Shown one piece after another: positions 44,347-53,976 of a DNA stretch of 64,000 nucleotides (positions within the stretch are counted from its first letter, which is position 1; the number at the start of each line of letters is the position of its first letter). The notes under the pieces were generated by a model. That model was not told the DNA's origin, did no database searches, and was given only the letters and a program-made list of their open reading frames with translations. The position numbers and the translations under genes are program-made. The stretch spans positions 40,917 through 104,916 of the forward strand of contig CBFHMJ010000004.1 in NCBI GenBank assembly GCA_965656875.1. The letters are read 5' to 3'. The stretch is from CBFHMJ01 sp965656875. Its GTDB lineage: Bacteria; Pseudomonadota; Gammaproteobacteria; Enterobacterales; Alteromonadaceae.

Positions 44347-46767
44347 TTAATCGTCAGAGCGCAGCGCGATGGCAGGCTCCTGAATAATTGAACGTCTTGC
44401 AGGAATGTAAATGGCAGAAACAACGGCTGCACTAATGACGGACAGCACAATCACACCGGCAACGATATACATGTATGTTTCCAGCGCGACCAGTCCGGCT
44501 GCCACGGTAAACACGGCCGCAGACACAATAATCCCAATCAGCGCACCTGTGATTAACGGGCTGATACCGAGTTTAATTAACCATTTGATGATGTGTGAAT
44601 CATTGGCCCCCAGTGCGCGGCGAATACCAATTTCATGACGACGCTGAACGATTGCGTTAGAGGTCAATCCGTAGATACCGGTTACACCGAGGAAGAGCGC
44701 AAACATACCGGTTTGTAAAAAGAGCTGGGTGGCTGATGTCGTAATGTTGTTTAACAACGCCAGTAGTTCTTTCATACTTTTGAATCGAGACGGCACGATT
44801 TCACTGTCCAGTGCGAATAACTCGTTATACATCACGGAACGCGCTTGTTCTTCGGTCCCGGTATACTTGTATTCCACATTGACTGACCAGCTACTTAGCT
44901 GAGACATAGGACGATAAACGGTCATCAGGTTTTTGGGATCTTTAATCGGCGTGCCTTCAACGCGATCAGAGACAATACCGACAATCGTTGCCCAGACCAC
45001 GCGACCTTCAAGATCTTCACTGATGCTGATTTGATCACCGATGGGCGATTTTCCTTTCCAATAGCGCTTTGAGACCGTATCACTGATTAAAACAGTCGGA
45101 CTACTGCTGCCCGTATCTCGATAATCCAGGTAACGACCCGCCAGCAATTTAATCCCTAAAAACTCCATATCGTTAGTCACTGACCGTACCACAGCATCCG
45201 GTTTGTCGCTGTCCAGTTGGTAAGTTACCCCTTTCTGAGCGAACGAATTCCGTCCGTGTCCGGTTGTGACCAGCGCGTGGGTGACATTTGGATTTCTCAC
45301 CAGTTGGTTGCTTAAGTTACGGTAAAAAGCGTTTTCAGCTTCGGCAGTTTTGTACTTTTCTTCCGGCATAACAATCTGAGCACTGAGGATATTCTCGGTA
45401 TTCATACCGATATCCAGATCAATCATTTCGTTGGCGAGAATGCCGGAAATGCCACCGATATACATAAGAATGGTAACAACCGTGATTTCAACGGTGAGTA
45501 GAATGCGTGTTAGACGAGATGTTTTTTGGCTGACTGCGCCACGGGTGCCGCCGCGTAAAATCGCATTAAAATCGCCCGATGTAATGTTCCATGCCGGGAT
45601 CACACCAGTAAAGATGATAGCGATGATAATAAAGAACAGTGATGCAAGAACGGTATGAAGGTTTAATCCCCAGTTCCACCAGTAGGCCAGACCATCAGCT
45701 AAATCCATGTTGACCCAGAACTGATTCACGTTTTCCAGCGCCCAACCTGCCAGTAATAAAGCAATCACACCACCAGACACACAAATAATGATACTTTCCC
45801 ACATCATTTGCAGAATCAGGCGTTTTTGTGGTGCGCCCAAAGCGACCCGAATGGACATTTCTTTTGCCCGTTCAGCCATACGCGCCAACAACATGTTGCC
45901 GACGTTTATCGCCGCTAACAACAGAATGAAACCTGTCACCATGTTCATCAGGGAGAAAATGATAATACCGTCCGCACCGTTAGTTTGTGCGGCCTGGAAT
46001 GTGGTGAGGTAGATATCATCAACCACAGATTCTTCACTTTGTTTACGCTCACTCAGGGTTTTTTTAGCCAGTGAGTTCAGTTCCAGATTGGCAGCTTCTT
46101 CACTGATACCCGCTTTAATTCGCGCATAAACATCAACAAAGTACTGATTACGCTGTTGCGTGGTAAAGACTTCGGCAGGAATAGGAAGCCAGAGTTTAGA
46201 GGCAACCGGGAAACCGTAACCTTCAGGCATAACGCCGATAATACGGGTACTTTGTAAATTGATTTTAACCATCGCGCCGATGATATCTTGCCGTCCGGTA
46301 AAGTGGGTTTGCCACATGTTGTAACCAATAACGGCAACTTTTTCTGCGCCGGGTTCGCTGTCATCCGGGCGGAACCCACGGCCCATTAGCGGCTGTACAC
46401 GAGAGAATTGAAACAGATTCCATTCAGACCAGGTGGCATTGACGTTCCGTGACTGTGTGCCTTGACCAATCAATACCGATGAATTGAAATACATACCGAT
46501 TTCACCCAACGATGTCAGGTGAGGGCGGATAACGGTCATGTCGGCGGCATCCAGCATCCGATCATAGCCTTGTTCCAGCCCCTGGAATTTTACGATGGTT
46601 TCACCTTCTTCCAGTGGGAGATCCCCAAAGATAAAGGTTTGTAGAAAGGAGTAAGAAAAAATACTGAGTGCCAGACCGCCAGACAGCACCAGTACCGTCA
46701 GCAAAGTAAACAGAGGCGATTTGCTCAGTAACCGGAAGGCGTATTTGATATCGAGTAAGTGCGACAT
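44347..46767 (-). CDS. ABC transporter permease, FtsX/MacB type
   Basis: 806 residues. A first helix (LFTLLTVLVLSGGLALSIF), a MacB-type periplasmic domain, then three-helix FtsX cores around 270-410, a second helix-plus-periplasmic half and a final FtsX core (GVTGIYGLTSNAIVQRRHEIGIRRALGA). This duplicated plan without fused ATPase matches two-half MacB-like permeases. With the ATPase and adaptor it would drive a mechanotransmission-type efflux of a peptide or lipid to the outside. Stop and start spacing to the ATPase gene is 18 bases. Confidence 0.85.
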   Translation of the reverse strand: MSHLLDIKYAFRLLSKSPLFTLLTVLVLSGGLALSIFSYSFLQTFIFGDLPLEEGETIVKFQGLEQGYDRMLDAADMTVIRPHLTSLGEIGMYFNSSVLIGQGTQSRNVNATWSEWNLFQFSRVQPLMGRGFRPDDSEPGAEKVAVIGYNMWQTHFTGRQDIIGAMVKINLQSTRIIGVMPEGYGFPVASKLWLPIPAEVFTTQQRNQYFVDVYARIKAGISEEAANLELNSLAKKTLSERKQSEESVVDDIYLTTFQAAQTNGADGIIIFSLMNMVTGFILLLAAINVGNMLLARMAERAKEMSIRVALGAPQKRLILQMMWESIIICVSGGVIALLLAGWALENVNQFWVNMDLADGLAYWWNWGLNLHTVLASLFFIIIAIIFTGVIPAWNITSGDFNAILRGGTRGAVSQKTSRLTRILLTVEITVVTILMYIGGISGILANEMIDLDIGMNTENILSAQIVMPEEKYKTAEAENAFYRNLSNQLVRNPNVTHALVTTGHGRNSFAQKGVTYQLDSDKPDAVVRSVTNDMEFLGIKLLAGRYLDYRDTGSSSPTVLISDTVSKRYWKGKSPIGDQISISEDLEGRVVWATIVGIVSDRVEGTPIKDPKNLMTVYRPMSQLSSWSVNVEYKYTGTEEQARSVMYNELFALDSEIVPSRFKSMKELLALLNNITTSATQLFLQTGMFALFLGVTGIYGLTSNAIVQRRHEIGIRRALGANDSHIIKWLIKLGISPLITGALIGIIVSAAVFTVAAGLVALETYMYIVAGVIVLSVISAAVVSAIYIPARRSIIQEPAIALRSDD

Positions 46768-46785
46768 AGTAAATCCTTATCCGGA

Positions 46786-47499
46786 TCAGGCAGCATTGCC
46801 ACTGTGGTTAACGGTTTTGTCAGACATGACCCGACCATCGAACATTTCTACCTGACGTGTTGCTTCTTTCGCTGAGCGCGGATCATGCGTCACCATAACG
46901 ATGGTTGAACCTTCGCTATGCAGTTTTCTCAAGAGTTCCAGCACTGCTTCGGTATTTTTGGAATCAAGATTACCCGTTGGTTCATCGGCAAGAATCAGCG
47001 AAGGACGACCCGCGATTGCACGAGCGATTGCAACCCGTTGTTGTTGACCACCAGACAGTTGAGAAGGGAAGTGTTTGCGTCGGTGTGACATGTCCACTTT
47101 GTCCAGTGAAAAATCAATCATCTCGTTGATGTCATTACGTGACAGATCGGTGCGATAACTAAGTGGTAACGCGATATTTTCTTCAACCGTCATATCACTT
47201 ATCAGGTTAAACGCCTGGAATACAAAGCCGATGTGTTTATTGCGAATCGAAGCGCGTTCATCCCGGGTAATATGACTAACATTATGACCACCAAGGACAT
47301 AAGTCCCTTCTGTTGCTGTGTCCAGCAAACCGAGTAATGATAACAAGGTCGATTTGCCACAACCTGACGGCCCGGTGATCGCAATGTATTCACCAGAAGT
47401 AATCGTCAGGTTGATTTTATTCAACGCGTAGGTTTCAACATCTTCAGTCGTGAACTTTTTATGAACATCTGTCAGCTCAATGATTGATTTATCTGCCAT
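46786..47499 (-). CDS. ABC transporter ATP-binding protein, MacB/LolD type
   Basis: 237 residues. Walker A GPSGCGKST, Q-loop FVFQAFNLI, signature LSGGQQQRVAIARAI, Walker B LILADEPTGNLDS and H-loop VTHDPR, with the typical LolD/MacB opening IIELTDVHKKF. It powers the permease of the next gene. A 16-base gap separates it from the adaptor gene. Confidence 0.95.
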   Translation of the reverse strand: MADKSIIELTDVHKKFTTEDVETYALNKINLTITSGEYIAITGPSGCGKSTLLSLLGLLDTATEGTYVLGGHNVSHITRDERASIRNKHIGFVFQAFNLISDMTVEENIALPLSYRTDLSRNDINEMIDFSLDKVDMSHRRKHFPSQLSGGQQQRVAIARAIAGRPSLILADEPTGNLDSKNTEAVLELLRKLHSEGSTIVMVTHDPRSAKEATRQVEMFDGRVMSDKTVNHSGNAA

Positions 47500-47515
47500 G
47501 ATCTGGACCTTAGAA

Positions 47516-48778
47516 TTAGTTGATTAAAATTTGCTGATGGTTTTCCCAGGCAGACTGGTCAGAAATGATGATTTGATCACCTAACTGTAAGCCTGAAACA
47601 ATCTCAATGGTGTTGGTGGATGCCTGGCCAAAATTAACGGCAACGCGCTCAGCCAGTGTGTTGTCATCATTGACCCGATATACCCAGGCCTGGCTGTTGC
47701 CGGAGGCAAATACCGGACGTTTGACGAATAACGTGTCGGCTTTGTCAGACACGTTAATCACACCTTCAACACTGAGATCAGGACGTGCTTCGGACGGTAA
47801 CTGGCCTTGCAGTTCAACATCGACTAAAACCGTGCCTTCGATGACCGCCGGATCGATACGCGCAACAATGCCGCTGATTTGAGAGCTTCGGGTGTCTATC
47901 GTGACTCGTTGACCGCGTTCAATGTTCTGTATTTGTAATTCCTGAACTTTGATTTCGGCAATCAGATTGTCGAGCTGGGCGATCTTTAACAGGCTGTCGC
48001 CCATGGCTACCTGTTGACCCAGTTCCAGATTCATTTCCTGAACAATACCGTCTGAGGTAGCGGTGATTTCGAGTGCTGCAACCTGGCTTTGAACTTGTTG
48101 CAGGGTTTTACGCATTTTATTCAGGCGAGCTTTAGCGGCATCGTTAAGCGCGTCGAGATTCTCTTCCATTTTCTCGAATTGTTGGCGCTGAATGGCTTTT
48201 TTCTGTTCGAACTGTTTTAGTGTCAGTTTTGATTTTTCGTATTCCAGTTTCGATACGGTTGTATTGCCAGCTTCGATCAGTGAGGTTTCTGCGGTGAGTT
48301 TTAATCGAGCGTTTTCATACTCAAGCTCGGTGTTGATGACGGTTGCTTTCAATTCGAGGAGCTTGGATTCCAGTGCAACTTTCTCTGCTTTTTTCTCGGC
48401 AATAAGTGCTTCAAGTTCCCACTCTGTCTCTTCTTTCTTTTTCACCAGCTGAGGATTATGCAGCGTTAACAAGGTATCGCCCTGACTAACACTGTCGCCC
48501 GGTTTTACCCAGATTTTCTTGACACTGGCTTGTACGTCGGAAGAAATCCAGTGAACTTCTTTGGGGACCAGCGTGCCAAATCCTCGGATGGAAACATTGA
48601 AACTACCGCGTTCAACATCGGCGTACAGCAACGATTTACGGTTGGCAATATAGGAGGCATCGGAATATTTGCCGGTAATGAATAAAAACAGGATGATCAC
48701 GGCTGCTCCGGCAGCGGCGAAAATCCACCATTTCCTGGGAGTACCTTGTTTGTTTTTACTGTCTAAAACGATATCCAT
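47516..48778 (-). CDS. Efflux periplasmic adaptor, HlyD/MacA type
   Basis: 420 residues. One N-terminal membrane helix (WWIFAAAGAAVIILFLFITG), a lipoyl-like half (VHWISSDVQASVKKIWVKPGDSVSQGD), a long coiled-coil hairpin (about 110-230), the second lipoyl half (TSDGIVQEMNLELGQQVAMGD) and beta-barrel domains. It would link the inner-membrane ABC pump to an outer-membrane channel; no TolC gene is in the window. First gene of the operon, about 100 bases downstream of the sigma-54 promoter. Confidence 0.9.
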   Translation of the reverse strand: MDIVLDSKNKQGTPRKWWIFAAAGAAVIILFLFITGKYSDASYIANRKSLLYADVERGSFNVSIRGFGTLVPKEVHWISSDVQASVKKIWVKPGDSVSQGDTLLTLHNPQLVKKKEETEWELEALIAEKKAEKVALESKLLELKATVINTELEYENARLKLTAETSLIEAGNTTVSKLEYEKSKLTLKQFEQKKAIQRQQFEKMEENLDALNDAAKARLNKMRKTLQQVQSQVAALEITATSDGIVQEMNLELGQQVAMGDSLLKIAQLDNLIAEIKVQELQIQNIERGQRVTIDTRSSQISGIVARIDPAVIEGTVLVDVELQGQLPSEARPDLSVEGVINVSDKADTLFVKRPVFASGNSQAWVYRVNDDNTLAERVAVNFGQASTNTIEIVSGLQLGDQIIISDQSAWENHQQILIN

Positions 48779-48876
48779 CAGTCAGGCTCTCTTACACATG
48801 TCAGGTTTGTCATCAGATCGAAACGTGTTTTCGATTAATCACGAATAGCTTCAGTACTTCATTGTTGTTTCTTAGA

Positions 48877-48893
48877 TTGCTATTTCTGTGCCA
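48877..48893 (-). promoter_or_regulatory. Sigma-54 promoter of the efflux operon
   Basis: On the minus strand TGGCACAGAAATAGCAA has the -24 GG and -12 GC exactly ten bases apart, a near match to the sigma-54 consensus (TGGCAC, then TTGCA). It reads towards the adaptor gene at 48778. An NtrC-type activator sits in the same operon. Confidence 0.75.
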
Positions 48894-48968
48894 TCTGTGC
48901 CTTATCCAGAAAAAATCAATAAAATTCAATTAAAACAATCGAATAAGGTTAATGCGCACACGCTGTTC

Positions 48969-49040
48969 TTTTCGAGTGTTGCGAAAACGTGTATTCCGTT
49001 TTCGACATAGCGTTGGTGCGTATGTGTCGATATCGACACA
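48969..49040. promoter_or_regulatory. Candidate enhancer dyads for the NtrC-type activator
   Basis: TGTGTCGATATCGACACA at 49023-49040 is a perfect 18-base palindrome about 145 bases upstream of the sigma-54 promoter. Nearer lie CGAAAACG-N7-CGTTTTCG (48982-49004) and TTTTCG-N7-CGAAAA (48969-48987). A related dyad, ATCGAAA-N5-TTTCGAT, is at 48817-48835. Position and symmetry fit activator binding sites. Confidence 0.5.
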
Positions 49041-49735
49041 CGATGACTATTTAAGATTCGATGTCAGGTTCAAATTCCAGTGCTGTTTTCATGAGCAGAC
49101 ATATCCAGATACCGGATGTGGTTTCATGATGTCTGTTTGTTTTTAAAACAGCTAATTCCAGTTGCCGAAATCGAGGTTGATTGTTTGCTTTTTCGCACCG
49201 CGTAATACTCTGCACTAAACACAGGTATTTTAACAATAGTTCTGTAGTGTTTATTTTTATCTAATTAAGTTTAATGAATGTAAATTTGATTTGTATTAAG
49301 TGTTGCTTGTTGGGTTCTTAACAGGTAAATTCATGGCTGGCAGGAACATAGAAACAATAAAAGTTATAACAACTTATTGTGATGGGTAAATGACAGTTGG
49401 TTACACGAGTAGTTTTTTAACTAGCTGAATAATCTGGCAATAATGATTAAATATAACGCTTCCTGCTTATCCATTTTGGGGCGTTGTGATCGTGTTTTCT
49501 GGTAATTTCATGGCCTGAATTTGAGTTAAACACGGCTTTCTCTGAACATAAATAAGTAATCTGGCTCAGCAAGTTTTCTGACATTCTCATCAGGAAATGG
49601 GTGGTTTGTTGATAAAGAAGAAACAATAAAATACGAGATATGCACCACGCCCTCTAAAGTGCTCAATAGAATGTTAATCAAATGATAACTTATTGGTAAC
49701 GTTTGTCTGGTGGATAAAACCGACGTTTTACTGGC
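49041..49735. other. Intergenic region before the acylase gene
   Basis: About 700 mostly AT-rich bases between the divergent efflux and NRPS operons. Small open frames here look like chance. The promoter of the acylase-exporter-NRPS operon must lie in the right part; no clear consensus or second sigma-54 site is visible. Confidence 0.4.
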
Positions 49736-52201
49736 GTGAGGGATGAAAGGGTTGTGTTAAAAAAATATCCATTAGCAGGGCGATTTGTCCTGTTCATTAT
49801 AGTTCCACTTATTGCTCTGTCGTTTTATGGCTTTTCCTGGTTAGAAAAAAGCTTGCCACAAGTATCAGGGCAAACGACCGCAGTTCACCTTTCCGAAGAT
49901 ATTTCAATTTCCCGAGACCAACATGGCGTCGTTTATGTCGAAGCATTAACCGATCGCGATGTTTTTTATGCAACCGGCTATGCCCACGCGCAGGACAGAC
50001 TTTGGCAACTGGAGTTACAAAAACGTATTGTTTCCGGACGACTGGCTGAAGTATTTGGTCGAGATGCACTGTCTCATGATGTCTGGATCCGCACGCTGGG
50101 CATTTACGAATCAGCCCGAGACGCCTGGCGTCATTTGAGTCCTACCGCAAAAAAATCACTGATTGCCTACATCACAGGTATTAATGCCTGGATTGAACAG
50201 CATCAGGCACTTCCCCCTGAATTTCTGCTGCTTGATATCAAACCTCAACGTTGGACCGCTATAGACAGTCTTGCCTGGATCAAAATGTTCGCTTTGAATC
50301 TGGCAGGCAATATGAACGGTGAGATCGAACACTATGTCGCGGCTCAGACATTGAGCCAGTCCAAATTACAAACCCTTTATCAGCAGTACGCTGACCGACT
50401 GGTGCTGGACAAACTGGTGAATCAACCTGGCAGTAAGAATGCGCCCCACACCGAAAAGACGTTAGAAGCCCTTGCCGATATGAATACTCAGTTGACGGAA
50501 TCTCTTGGTATTGGCGGTAAATATGTGGGAAGCAACGCCTGGGTTGTTAGTGGTTCGCTGACTGCATCGGGCAAACCGCTGCTGGCGAATGATCCGCATC
50601 TTGGCTTACAGATCCCGTCGCTTTGGTACGCGATTTCCCAAAAGGGTGAGCAGATTCATACCCAGGGAATGGGGCTGCCAGGCACGCCATTAGTAATTTT
50701 TGGCAAAAACAAACACATCACCTGGGGTGGCACCAATATGATGGCGGATGTGCAGGATTTATTCTTTGAACAACTCAATCCGGCAGCCGCTAATCAGTAT
50801 CTTGATGGTGATGAATGGTTAGAAATGGAAAGCCGGGAAGAAGTGATCGAAGTAAAACCCGATTTCCCGGCCATGTTGAATAAGACCATTAAACCAGTCA
50901 CGATCAAAGTTCGGCGTACTCGTCGCGGTCCGGTGATCAGTGATGTGGTAAATGGCATTTCGCAGACGGTATCCATGAGTTGGGTTGCGCTGGAGAAAGG
51001 GGATCGATCTTACGAGGCATTTTTCCGACTCAACTATGCACATAACTGGGAAAGTTTCCGAAAAGCGCTGGGATTATTAACGGCCCCGGCGCTCAACATG
51101 CTGTATGCCGACGACCAGGGCAATATCGGCTATGTCGGCGCTGGAAAACTACCCGTCCGTGGTCGTGGAGAAGGTTTGTTACCGCTCAATGGCTGGCAAC
51201 CAGACAATCAGTGGCAGTCGGTTGTCCCTTATGACGATATGCCGGTAATGTTTAATCCGCCAGAAGGCTACATCGCCTCAGCCAATGACGACATGATGGG
51301 CGATGACTATGCCGATTTCATCAGTCACGCTTTTGCACCGCCAGCCCGGATTACGCGCATCAAGACCTTGCTACAAGACAAAGCAAGGGCAGGAAAGCTT
51401 ACTCCTGACGACATGCGCGAGATTCAGGGTGATACCTTTAGCGATGATGTGCAGTCCATTCTTCCAATCTTGAAAGCGGTAAAACCTGAAACAGCACAGC
51501 AGCAAGCTGCGATTGATCACATAAAACGCTGGAACGGCGACATGGATAAATCGCTTCAGGCACCTGCGATTTTCCATATGTGGATGCGTCAACTTAGAAA
51601 GTCCCTCTTTAATCAATCCTTTAGTGGTTTCTGGAATCAACGGTCAAAACGTTCGGTATTGCGTGGCATTACCTGGAATACGTCAATCGATACGGTTAAA
51701 CAGGCATTAGACGAACCACACTGGTGCCAAAAGCCTGATACCGCTCAGGTTACTAACTGTCATGCTTTACTTGTCACGTCATTGAGTAAAGCGCTGCGAG
51801 AGCTGGACAAATTGTTGGGTGACGATGTTGATGACTGGACGTGGGGCGTTGTGCAAAAAACGCATTATGGTCACGTACCTTTCAGCGATGTAAAAGTCCT
51901 CGATAAAGTCTTTGAACGGCAAATCGGCAGCGGTGGCGGCATGCACACGATTAATGTTGCAGTTGCCGGTTACAGCAAGTCAGAAGGTTTTGTGCAGGAT
52001 TTTGGTGCGGGTATGCGGCAAATAACCTCACCGGGTTTTGATGATGCTGTTCACCTCTACATGAATTCGACCGGTCAGTCTGGTCATCCGCTGAGTAAGC
52101 ATTACGACGATATGGTTACACCGTTTAACCAGGTGGAACTCCAGTCGTTTGCTACGTCAACCGACAAGTTAAACACACTTGTCATTAAACCTTCCCGATA
52201 A
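49736..52201 (+). CDS. Penicillin-acylase-family (PvdQ-like) N-acyl hydrolase
   Basis: 821 residues from the GTG at 49736; a GTG at 49754 is an alternative. An N-terminal hydrophobic segment (FVLFIIVPLIALSFYGF) directs export. The family plan is alpha chain, spacer, beta chain: DVFYATGYAHAQDRLWQLEL, then the beta-chain start GSNAWVVSG with S266 as the N-terminal nucleophile after self-cleavage, and ANDPHLGLQIPSLWY. Relatives remove fatty acyl tails from peptides (as PvdQ does in pyoverdine maturation), acyl-homoserine lactones or beta-lactams. The TAATG overlap with the exporter gene and the NRPS behind favour deacylation of the NRPS product. Confidence 0.85.
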   Translation: MRDERVVLKKYPLAGRFVLFIIVPLIALSFYGFSWLEKSLPQVSGQTTAVHLSEDISISRDQHGVVYVEALTDRDVFYATGYAHAQDRLWQLELQKRIVSGRLAEVFGRDALSHDVWIRTLGIYESARDAWRHLSPTAKKSLIAYITGINAWIEQHQALPPEFLLLDIKPQRWTAIDSLAWIKMFALNLAGNMNGEIEHYVAAQTLSQSKLQTLYQQYADRLVLDKLVNQPGSKNAPHTEKTLEALADMNTQLTESLGIGGKYVGSNAWVVSGSLTASGKPLLANDPHLGLQIPSLWYAISQKGEQIHTQGMGLPGTPLVIFGKNKHITWGGTNMMADVQDLFFEQLNPAAANQYLDGDEWLEMESREEVIEVKPDFPAMLNKTIKPVTIKVRRTRRGPVISDVVNGISQTVSMSWVALEKGDRSYEAFFRLNYAHNWESFRKALGLLTAPALNMLYADDQGNIGYVGAGKLPVRGRGEGLLPLNGWQPDNQWQSVVPYDDMPVMFNPPEGYIASANDDMMGDDYADFISHAFAPPARITRIKTLLQDKARAGKLTPDDMREIQGDTFSDDVQSILPILKAVKPETAQQQAAIDHIKRWNGDMDKSLQAPAIFHMWMRQLRKSLFNQSFSGFWNQRSKRSVLRGITWNTSIDTVKQALDEPHWCQKPDTAQVTNCHALLVTSLSKALRELDKLLGDDVDDWTWGVVQKTHYGHVPFSDVKVLDKVFERQIGSGGGMHTINVAVAGYSKSEGFVQDFGAGMRQITSPGFDDAVHLYMNSTGQSGHPLSKHYDDMVTPFNQVELQSFATSTDKLNTLVIKPSR

Positions 52202-53922
52202 TGGCCGATGCAGGAAAGCAGATGAAACTCTTTGACGTATTTACGAAAAAAGCGCCGAACAAGATTTTTCTCGCGGTTGTTCTGGGTGCGGTTGCCGGTA
52301 TTGCCTATTCCTTATTAATTCCTTTAGTGCTCAACGCATTACAACCCGCTGCACAGGGGCTGGAATCTGATCAGGGGCAAGTGGTTGTCGCCGGTTGGTA
52401 TATCAGTAACTACAAATTTGCAGTGGCGTTTGTCATCGCTTGTGGCTTCATCTTTATCACCCGCTCATTTTCTCAGGTGCTGTTAACGCATATCGCGCTG
52501 GAAGTGACTACCGACATGCGGAAAGAAATGTATGACCGCATTATTCAGGCACCGATTGTTGCGCTGGAAAAAATAGGTTCAGCCAAATTGATCGCTTCGT
52601 TAACGACGGATGTGCAACGCATTGTGATGGGCTCCCGAGTGTTGCCTGACTTACTGACCAATATTGTCACGCTGATCGGCATGATGTCTTTTCTCTACTA
52701 TTTAAACGGCGATGTCTTCTTTTTCGTGTTGTATTGCATCACGTTTGGGATCGTCAGTTATCAGTTGCCTATGTATATCAGCCGGATTTACATGACCCGT
52801 TCTCGTCGTCATGTGGATTTTCTGCAAGAAGGGATACGAGGCATTATTCAAGGCGCTAAAGAGTTAAAACTCAATAAAGCCAAACGTGATGATTTTATGG
52901 CTCACGCCTTACATCATCAGGAAAACAGCATTCTGGCCTCCGACAAAGTAGGGCAGAGTGTGTTGCGAATTGCAGTGAACTACGGCGATATTCTGAGTTT
53001 TATGGTAATTGGCATGATTAGTTTCGTGTTTATTAATTATCACCAAATCAGCAATCAGGAGCTGGTGGGTGTGGTAATGGTGCTTTTATACATTGCTGGT
53101 CCGGTTTCCGTGGTGTTGAATGCGATTCCTCAGGTTGCGATTGCGAAAGTGTCTGTCCGTAAAGTTAATGCGTTGCTCGAAGAAATTCCGCTGGAAGATG
53201 CAGCCGACACAATAGAACCCGTTCCGCACTGGAAAACCATTTCATTCAAGGACGTGGTTTATCACCATCCGGGTCGGGATGACCGCGAAGGCTTTAAAGT
53301 TGGTCCGGTGGATCTGACTATTAATAAAGGTGAAGTCACTTTTATCGTGGGCGGAAATGGTTCTGGTAAGTCTACTTTAAGCAAACTGATCACCTTGCAC
53401 TATCGCCCTGAATCCGGGCGAATCTTCTTTGGTGATCTGGAAGTCACTGCTGAAACGGTCAACAGTTGTCGTCAGGATATAACGGCGATTTACTCCGATT
53501 ATCACTTGTTTGAACGGCTGTTTGGTTTAACCGTCGATAAAGCGCTCATCAATGAATTACTGCACGATCTGGAACTGGATAAAAAGGTTCAGATTGAAGA
53601 CCAAACCTTCTCAACATTGTCATTGTCCGACGGACAAAAGAAACGACTTGCCCTGTTAATCAGCTTCCTTGAAGACAAAGAACTCTATCTGTTCGATGAA
53701 TGGGCTGCTGATCAGGACCCTGAATTTAAAGATATTTTCTACAACCGCATCCTGTCGGAGTTAAAAGCTAAAGGCAAAGCCGTGGTAGTTATCAGTCATG
53801 ACGACCGTTACTTTCCCGTTGCCGACAAGATTATTCGGATGGAAGAAGGTAAACGGCAGGAACTCTCGCAACACCAGACTGATTTGAAAGAAAAACCACA
53901 GGCTGAATTGATTGAGTCGTAG
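52201..53922 (+). CDS. Cyclic peptide export ABC transporter (PvdE/SyrD-like)
   Basis: 573 residues. Membrane domain with about six helices (20-45, 75-95, 155-200, 265-320), fused to an ATPase: Walker A VGGNGSGKST, signature LSLSDGQKKRLALL, Walker B LYLFDEWAADQDP, H-loop ISHDDRYF. The DEWAADQDP version is typical of PvdE/SyrD-type exporters of nonribosomal peptides. It would carry the acylated peptide to the periplasm where the acylase lies. The start codon overlaps the acylase stop. Confidence 0.9.
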   Translation: MADAGKQMKLFDVFTKKAPNKIFLAVVLGAVAGIAYSLLIPLVLNALQPAAQGLESDQGQVVVAGWYISNYKFAVAFVIACGFIFITRSFSQVLLTHIALEVTTDMRKEMYDRIIQAPIVALEKIGSAKLIASLTTDVQRIVMGSRVLPDLLTNIVTLIGMMSFLYYLNGDVFFFVLYCITFGIVSYQLPMYISRIYMTRSRRHVDFLQEGIRGIIQGAKELKLNKAKRDDFMAHALHHQENSILASDKVGQSVLRIAVNYGDILSFMVIGMISFVFINYHQISNQELVGVVMVLLYIAGPVSVVLNAIPQVAIAKVSVRKVNALLEEIPLEDAADTIEPVPHWKTISFKDVVYHHPGRDDREGFKVGPVDLTINKGEVTFIVGGNGSGKSTLSKLITLHYRPESGRIFFGDLEVTAETVNSCRQDITAIYSDYHLFERLFGLTVDKALINELLHDLELDKKVQIEDQTFSTLSLSDGQKKRLALLISFLEDKELYLFDEWAADQDPEFKDIFYNRILSELKAKGKAVVVISHDDRYFPVADKIIRMEEGKRQELSQHQTDLKEKPQAELIES

Positions 53923-53976
53923 TGGCGGCCTGACTCCTGTTTTTTCGCTTATGACTGATGATGGATGCAACTAACC

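Noticed and set aside
48952..49236. Small open frames on both strands upstream of the efflux operon
   Set aside because: They cover the dyad-rich control region, lack ribosome sites and have unusual composition.
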